NCBI GenBank assembly: GCA_025201705.1
Contig: MU616578.1
Coordinates: 1 to 64,000 of the forward strand
Direction of reading: 5' to 3'
Length of the DNA: 64,000 nt
Source of the DNA: Dissophora ornata
Lineage: Eukaryota > Mortierellomycota > Mortierellomycetes > Mortierellales > Mortierellaceae
Part shown: piece after piece, positions 56,912 through 64,000 of the stretch
Layout: each line of letters begins with the position of its first letter
Numbering within the stretch: position 1 is the stretch's first letter
Notes under the pieces: model-generated
What the model saw: only the letters and a program-made list of their open reading frames with translations
What the model was told of the DNA's origin: nothing
Database searches by the model: none
Program-made: the position numbers and the translations under genes

Positions 56912-57418
56912 AATCAAACTACGCTCTCTGATGAGCAGGATGACCTGGTAGATAATCTGCATATTACGAATCGATATTGTGCGTTGCACACCTCTACGAA
57001 AGATTGCCAACTGTAATTTGCCCAAAGGTGTCATTGGATGTTTTGCATGTTATGAGATCATCTGTCAAAGAGCCGTTGGTTGACTCTCCCGCCATTTTTT
57101 TTAATTTAGTATTACAGTGTTTTGGGTGAACAACTTCAATTTATGCGGCAGACATCGTGACATGGTCTTCTGATTCATTTTGAGTTGCTCGGATAATGAA
57201 AGACATGCAACATGCAGTGCCTCAAAGAGCGAGAAAGAAAAAGAGAAGACAGATACTCTTTATTCTCGTCGTTGCTCAGAGTAGGCTTTGGATGGATCGT
57301 ACCCGTGTTCGTTGCAATCCCTGGTCGAAAGGATGCATGTGCATGTACAACGCTGTGTCACGGTCTGCCGAGCGTGCATTGTGGATCGGTGTGGCCCCTT
57401 TCCCCTCGAATCCTATCC

Positions 57419-57446
<28 letters not shown>
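57419..57446 (+). repeat. A28 homopolymer
   Basis: Twenty-eight consecutive A residues in intergenic DNA. No target-site duplication was recognised around it, so it cannot be assigned to a retroposed copy. Confidence 0.9.
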
Positions 57447-57449
<3 letters not shown>

Positions 57450-57781
57450 GGGTGCCTCACAAGGCAAGGACGTAAGGATGCAAGGAGAGGAGATGAATCC
57501 AGCGTGTTGCCCACTCATGGATGGATAGACTATGCCTCTTCTTTCAATGCACTCCAGGCTGCTTTATCGGAAGCAATAAAGCACGATAAGGCGAGGACAG
57601 AATAGGACAGTGGAGTTGTAGAGCGCAATGTCTCTGTCCTTATTTTTTACCCCTGAAAAGAAAGTAAAATACATCCCAATAAACACCAACGTGGGCACAT
57701 ATCTTTTGGGCTGATGGAATACTGTGCTTCTGCAGGATAGGCGACGAGTGAACGCTGTGCATATTACATTTGTATTAGCAT

Positions 57782-57782
<1 letters not shown>

Positions 57783-57810
<28 letters not shown>
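57783..57810 (+). repeat. (CA)14 microsatellite
   Basis: Fourteen CA units followed by imperfect CA-rich sequence to about 57826. Confidence 0.9.
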
Positions 57811-57817
<7 letters not shown>

Positions 57818-58009
57818 CAAAACACACTGGAGGAGAGAGAAGGGAGGGAGCGCAGTGGCAAAAACAATAGCGCCGAGTTTGTCTGTTCACTGCTCAGTGC
57901 TCTGTGCCTGTCCGCAGAGCGAGGGCACGGTTCTTTTGTTCCTGTCCATGCCACGCACACGCGGTACATGCACTCTGCTGGTTGTCAATACAGTGCAGTG
58001 GTGATCATT

Positions 58010-58378
58010 AACCACCGCCCACTCCTCCCTCATACTCCTCCCTCATACTCCCCTCTTTGCCTCCCTCCTCTCCCCTCTCCTTTCCCTCCACCATCAACAC
58101 CGTTGACATTAACATTCTTCATTCTTCCATTCCATTCATTCTGTTCCTCTCCATTCTTCCTGTATAACACTCAACATTCATATTACATTCATATCAAGAG
58201 AAAAGAAACCCGCATATACCACTCTTGCTGCTCTTCTTGCCACAACTCTGTAGACACCTATTCCTCCTCCTGCTCGCCCACTCACGCCACCACCCTCCCA
58301 TCCCTCGCCCACCCACACTGCCACTCCCCTGTCCTTCGCCACCTTGTCTGCACTCCCTCCCCCAAGCCGTCTATCGTC
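58010..58378 (+). promoter_or_regulatory. CT-rich leader of the SIN kinase gene
   Basis: About 370 bp of strongly pyrimidine-biased plus strand (CTCCTCCC, CATTC words) leading straight to ATG 58379. It resembles the leaders before 8727, 18767 and 43410. Confidence 0.5.
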
Positions 58379-61300
58379 ATGGCGTCCGGATCCTCACGGG
58401 TCGGCAACATCGTATGACCCCTTTTGCTGCCCCTGAAAACAGAAAGCCCTCAATCATTTATCACTTGCCAGAAACATTGCCACCGCCAATACCCGGCTCC
58501 GCTCCCCTCCCCTCCCCCCTCCTCTCGACATATGGAATTGACCCCTTTTCTTCACTCCTTTGTATCCGATCCAGCTGCTCGGCAACTGCATAGGCAAGGG
58601 TGCCTTTGGTTCTGTCTGGCGCGGATTGAATCTCGACACAGCAACAACCGTTGCTGTCAAACAAATAAACCTCTCCGACATTCCTCCAGCAGAGCTTGAC
58701 AATATCATGGTAAGCAACGGTCTCTGAACGTCGTCATCTACCCACCATGCTCGCACTCGACCGCACTAACGATCCATCTGTTTTCGGTCTTCCTCTCGCG
58801 TCTTTTGCCATGTTTCCTCTCAAATAGATGGAAATCGACCTGCTGAAAAAATTGAATGTAAGTTCTCTCGAAGCGTGAATCGTCTATAGCCGTACGCGTT
58901 GATGCGTCAGTGACCTCTGACCTTTCCTCGGTCGCCCTGCTGTTCAATTAATGCTAGCATGCAAACATTGTCAAGTACCTTGGATTCGAAAAGACAACCG
59001 ACTGTCTCAACATCATTCTAGAGTAGGAGCACTCAAAATTGCCACCAATTCTTTACAGCGCTGTGGTATGACTGGTTCATCCTCAAATCTAACATCCACC
59101 TGCACTATCTGCCGACTCTATCTTTGTTTCTTTCTTAATCCATACCATGACAGACTGTGCGAGAACGGCTCCTTACGCAGTCTATGTAAAAACTTTGGAA
59201 AGCTGCCTGAGCATCTTGGAGCAATGTATATCACGCAAGTCCTGGACGGCCTCGTCTATCTACATGATCAAGGAGTCATCCATCGGGATATTAAAGGAGC
59301 CAACATTCTCGCCACCAAGGATGGCCTTGTCAAGCTAGCAGACTTTGGAGTGGCGACGCTCTCCAACGACGTCGGCGATATGTCTGTAGCAGGCACACCT
59401 TACTGGAGTAAACATTCAGCCTTGATGCCATTGCAATAGCTAGATTAAGGGAAAGCGAAGCGCAAAAGATACTGCGGAAGTTGACCGCAGTTGTCCCGTT
59501 AACTTGATTCAATAGTGGCTCCGGAAATCATCGAACTTTCAGGGGCGACGACTGCTTCGGATATTTGGTAATCCTTAGTCTCCGCTCATGTCATTCGATA
59601 CTCTGTCTTGACAGAAATACAAATCTAACAAATTGGCATCTTCTGTAACCCGGTTCGATAGGAGCGTGGGGTGTACTGTCATAGAACTTCTTGATGGAGA
59701 GCCACCGTATCATGATTTGCCACCCATGGGAGCTCTCTACCGCATTGTACAAGATGACCATCCACCAATCCCAGAGAGTGTTTCAGCCACCGTACGGGAC
59801 TTTTTGATGCAGTGCTTTCAGAAGGATTGTAACTTGCGAGTGTCTGCAAAGAAGCTTTCGAAGCACGCTTGGATTCAGATGTCAAAGAAAAAAGCATCAG
59901 GCAGCCAGAGGAGCCGAGACAAGGCTATTCCAGGCTATGACGAGGCCGTCAGTAGTGTGCAGCAATACAACAAAGCTCTCAATGGGTCATCAATATCACT
60001 CAACAGGAACTCAGGCAACATGCGCAGGAATCCCAATGACAAGAGTAAGAGGAAGATATATGAACCTCTCATTCGTCTGACTCTGCACGCAATGCTGACT
60101 CTGTACCATTGACTATCAATCCTAGACGGAAAATCATTGGACCACGGCGTCTCCGCTATTCCAGATATCTTCCGCGTTCCAAAGCTACAAGGAAAGGAGA
60201 TATCCGCGATTCGGTTACAGCAAGAGCGTACAGCATCCCCACCACATTTCCATCTTCCTCTTAGTAATTCAGCGCAGATTGCCGTGGCAAACACGAGCAA
60301 CTACGAACCTGAGATCTGCACTGATAACTGGGATGACGACTTTGCAGACGGGATCTCATCCTTTCAGCTGGCTGCTCGAGAATTCCTAGACCAGGAAGAT
60401 GAGATTTCAAAAACCATTCGAGCTGCCCCAAGACTGGCGCAATCACAACCTATTGCATCAGATAACGACATTGACGAGGATGATTTCGAAGTCGACGGCG
60501 AGGAACTTCAGTTGAAAATCAAGGTTAAAGCACTCGAGGTATAATTCGGATATTGTTAAGCGCATTCTACTGTCCTCATCGCCAACGCTGACGATAACAC
60601 GGGCGTTTGTAAATCACAATTGATTGTTGTAGAACAAGAAGAAACAGACAGCCAAGCAGCAAGAGAGCTCACTTAAACCAAGCGGGTCTCTTGCAGCGAG
60701 ATCCAAGGCCCAGGGACTCCATGTGCCAATTGATTTAGTCCGATCTCGATCAGCGCCTGGTCAACTCGTGCTCTCGCCTCCGCTCGTCACCGATGAGTTT
60801 CAAAATTACCGTGAAGAGGAGGAAGACGACTTTTCTGATCTCTTTGAGGATGGTATGCTCATTATTCCGATTCGAACGCTGGCTCGGCGATCCCGTGTAT
60901 GCATATGTTTACTGATCAGTAGGATTTCTCGCTATTTTAGAGAGCCAAGGCGCAATGTACCAGGATGAGGGCCTTACTTTGCAGACGAGATTGTCAAATC
61001 ACAGCTGGGTATACTCCATTTTCTTCGATCAAATTGCTTGGTTCTAGGCGGAATTGCTCAAGATTTTGTTCGTCTATTAACAACAATGTTTTAGTTTGGA
61101 AATGACGCAGGATCTGATGAAGAAGACCCTTTTGCTGAAGTCGACGAAGGATTCGATGAGATCGGTAAGATAAGCTCCTCCCTCGGAATTTTATGTCGAT
61201 TCTTTTAGACATGATCATCGGTTGACACGTGGTTTTCACTGTTCTTTAGATCTCGAGGCCAATATTGCAAGAGAAAAGTATGCGAGGATATGCGCCAACA

Positions 61301-64000
61301 TCGCAGAACAGTTCAGGCTTCTGGAGCACCAGCGGACAGAGAAACAGCTGGAAGCTGTGTGCGACCGCCTGGTGGGTGCACTGCAATGTCTTCGTCTGCA
61401 ATACGGCTGCTACTTAGTGCTGTTTTCAGAGATCGAACACTGTCTCCTAACCTGCTCGTACACGTTCTCAACAGATGGTTCTGCTGTCGGAGCACCCGGA
61501 CATGCGTGGACCTATGATTGCCAATCATGGCGCCATTCCACTCTTGGACTTGATTGAGAACTGCAACCAGCAGAGTCTGATCCTGAAACTCCTAAACATT
61601 CTAAACTTGGTACAGTAACTCAGTATTATGAAGAAGCACAGGGACTACATATTGTCAGACTCTCAATGCAAATCGTCTTGGACTTGTCTGACCCTGGTGC
61701 TCTGCGCTGCTTGTTGGCCACTGTGAATTATAGGCGATCCGAAACGACTTTGCACTCCAGGAAAGCCTCTGCTTAGTAGGAGCTATCCCAGTCCTGATCC
61801 GGTACACATCAAAGCGATACAGCAAGGAAATCCAGTTGGCGGCAGCGATCTTTATTCAACAGATCTGCCACACCAACTCATTGACGCTGCAGATGTTTAT
61901 CTCGTGTCGCGGTCTCAGGGTTCTAATTGAATTTTTGCAGGGCAATTATTCAACGCAAAAGGAGCTCGTTTGGATTGCGATCAATGGCATCCACAGCGTT
62001 TTCAACTTGCAGGTACGCCAATTGTCAAGATACCCCTTTCTTCTTGAGCTGGACTGTACTTTGAATCTGACGTGCCTGTTTCCATATTGTGTGTGCTCGC
62101 TAATGTTGCATCGAACGTCGTGCGTTCAAACAGAGCTTGACTCCTAGAAACGATTTCTGCCGGCTGCTGGCGAAGCAAGGTTTGCTGGATCCACTCTCGG
62201 CAACACTCTACAACACCATCCGGGATCCCCAAGGTGGCTCATATACAGAGAAAATCGTTCAGGTCTTGCTAATTTTCTCGCAAGGAGACTCACCGGTGAA
62301 GGAGCTCTTGGCCACGCGGCAAATCGTTCACTGTGAGTCCGCTGGATGAATAACTAAACTGCGGACGTACAACTGCATGACAGGCATATTTGGCAGTTTT
62401 TAATTGTTTCGTCGAACGCGGGTTTATGTTTATCAACTTAGGTATGCTGAACTCCCTGCAAAGCCTACCAGCGAACTTGTGTGTGATGATGCTAAAGTGC
62501 ATCAAAAACATCTCCATGAACTCCAATACACTGGACGTGTTACAGAATGCCAGTGCCATCCACACACTTGTGCAGGTCCTTGGCGAACGAACTGGACCCT
62601 TTGCCACGGTAATTTTAAAACCCAAATTTTATTCTGGCCATGGCCACGAGCAGCTCAACCCACCGATATTGTGGCAACGATGGAGACAGCTTTCAACTAA
62701 CATCTCTTCCCTGTGATCACGCTCATTACTACTACTACTATTACTACTCTCTCGAAACCAGGATGTGTGCAATCATGTCCTTACAACATTATTCAACCTC
62801 TGCCGAATCAACAAATCGCGCCAAGAAGAAGCAGCTATGGCTGGTATCATCCCTCACCTGCAGCAGATCGCGGAATCCTCGTCACCTCTTAAACAGTTTG
62901 CTTTACCAATCTTGTGCGATATGGCGCATGCTGGTCGCGCATGCAGGAATATCCTATGGAACAATGACTGTCTGCCAGTTTATCTTCGGCTTTTCAAGGA
63001 TCCTTATTGGCAGGTCAATGCAATGGACGCCGTCCTTGTTTGGTATGAATACACTGGAGTATCGCTGTCATGCTTTCTGCTATATACCTTCTGTTGGTAC
63101 TCACATGTCGCATGTATAATACACTTCTAGGTTGCAAGATGAGACTGCTGATGTGGAACAAGTGCTGCTCCAACCTTCGTCACTGAATCTCTTTGTGCAG
63201 GCCTTCTTGACCGCAAAGGCCAACTCGTTTGAAAACATTCTCGAGCCACTTTACAAGATCATCCGTATCTCCCCATCGATTTCCTGTGGTATTGCGGTTC
63301 CTGCGCTCTTCCAAAGACTCTTGGACAGGCTTGGCCATCCAAAAGCTGTGGTCCGGTTGAACTTGCTTCGCATCCTCCGCGCCATTTTTGAGGTCCACCC
63401 AGAGAGACTGCAGCTTGTGGCTCGATATGGTATCGCAGCCGTTGTGGTCAAGATTGCGGAAGGTGATTCGGCCGTGTTGGTCAAGGAGTTGGCCAAAGAG
63501 ATTCTCGATGTTTTTGAGGAGAGTGACTCTGAGGTAGCGTTCAGTAGGAAAGAGGACAACGGTCGAGGTAACAGAAAGAGGAGTCAGGCGAATGGATACG
63601 ATAGCTTTGCTTCCACCAACGATTTCTTTGGACTGCGGCCGCCAAAGTCTATGATCCAGGAAGATCTAGTTCAAGGCGAAAGAGGGATACATCAGTATGA
63701 CGAAGTGACGTACATGCAGCATCGTGTGCCTGCAGGAATATTCGAGGACAGGAATCCAGACCATCACCATGACACTGAGGACTTGTTGCAAAAAGAAGTG
63801 GACGACCTGGATATCAAGTCGACTGTTAGAGATCCTAGGAGGCCGTCGCATCAGCGTGAGTTTGGACTGGAAGGAAATGGTGAGGGGTCCTCAGCATCGA
63901 GTGTAGGTCAGCTACGACATCGACTAGTATTGAACCGGATAGAGAGCGATGAGGAGAGTAGCAGTGGCTCTGAGGAGGAGGAGTTTGTGACGAGTCGGGG
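58379..64000 (+). CDS. SIN-pathway MAP-kinase-kinase-kinase-like kinase (Cdc7/SepH/Cdc15 type), 3' incomplete
   Basis: Ser/Thr kinase of the septation initiation / mitotic exit network at spindle pole bodies. Exons are 58379-58411, 58575-58709, 58828-58857, 58958-59022, 59154-59407, 59516-59567, 59662-60044, 60126-60538, 60633-60852, 60941-61008, 61095-61164, 61250-61371, 61475-61609, 61734-62012, 62134-62332, 62442-62608, 62762-63042 and 63131 onward. At least 1,258 aa are present and the frame is open at the window edge. Kinase motifs: [16 protein letters not shown] (Lys about 40), [15 protein letters not shown] and GTPYWMAPEI. A middle [10 protein letters not shown] block and an [16 protein letters not shown] acidic segment are typical of SepH/Cdc7. 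The C-terminal half is ARM/HEAT-like helices ([35 protein letters not shown]). The tail is acidic and Ser-rich. One exon is only 30 bp. The first exon encodes just 11 residues. Confidence 0.93.

Larger units (their letters stand above)
56912..58009. other. 1.1-kb intergenic with homopolymer and dinucleotide repeats
   Basis: No gene supported on either strand. It holds an A28 tract and a (CA)14 array listed separately. Short ORFs around them are artefacts of these repeats. No tRNA found. Confidence 0.5.

Overview
The window is a gene-dense eukaryotic (fungal) chromosome segment. Genes carry many short introns, almost all GT-AG and mostly 50-110 bp. Most have phase-consistent joins and frequent CTNAC-like branch sites. 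There are long glutamine and serine low-complexity coding stretches, CT-rich leaders upstream of several start codons, and A/T homopolymers in UTRs and introns. The gene set mixes core fungal genes (CCT6, PCF11, RasGAP, SIN kinase, COX20) with genes known from animals and early-diverging fungi but rare or absent in Dikarya (PEN-2, ITFG1/LINKIN, ABCD4). Together with a dead Fanzor element, this suggests an early-diverging fungus, most likely Mortierellomycota or another Mucoromycota lineage. The lineage call is inference.

Layout: CCT6 chaperonin (+, 0.77-2.7 kb); Fta4/CENP-U-like kinetochore protein (-, 2.9-4.0); PCF11 (+, 4.4-8.1) with an unusually long third intron; a giant Q/S-rich orphan of about 2,347 aa (+, 8.7-16.3); 2.5 kb without a convincing gene; a RasGAP of the Gap1/GapA type (+, 18.8-22.1); a degenerate Fanzor (eukaryotic TnpB-like nuclease) pseudogene (-, 22.3-23.2); a secreted subtilisin (+, 23.5-25.8); a protein of about 2,281 aa with three START-like modules and a C-terminal membrane anchor (+, 26.0-33.8); ITFG1/LINKIN (-, 34.0-36.8); a double cyclic-nucleotide-binding + F-box + LRR protein (-, 37.2-41.0); PEN-2 (+, 42.3-42.7); an Elf1-type zinc ribbon with a long tail (+, 43.4-44.3); a three-finger C2H2 factor with an 18-bp micro-exon (-, 44.7-47.5); ABCD4 (-, 48.6-51.8); a USP36/42-type deubiquitinase (-, 52.7-55.8) sharing a 293-bp divergent promoter with COX20 (+, 56.1-56.9); and a Cdc7/SepH-type SIN kinase (+, 58.4 to the window end, incomplete).

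There is no operon-like organisation. Several genes nevertheless fall into two themes. One is endomembrane, lysosome and lipid biology: PEN-2, ABCD4, ITFG1 and the triple-START protein. The other is cell-cycle or signalling control: RasGAP, SIN kinase, cNMP/F-box and the kinetochore protein. The most unusual items are the triple-START membrane protein with matching intron positions in each repeat, the cNMP-cNMP-F-box-LRR fusion, the Fanzor fossil and the presence of a gamma-secretase subunit. Exon boundaries were derived by hand from splice signals, reading phase and family conservation. All protein lengths are predictions.
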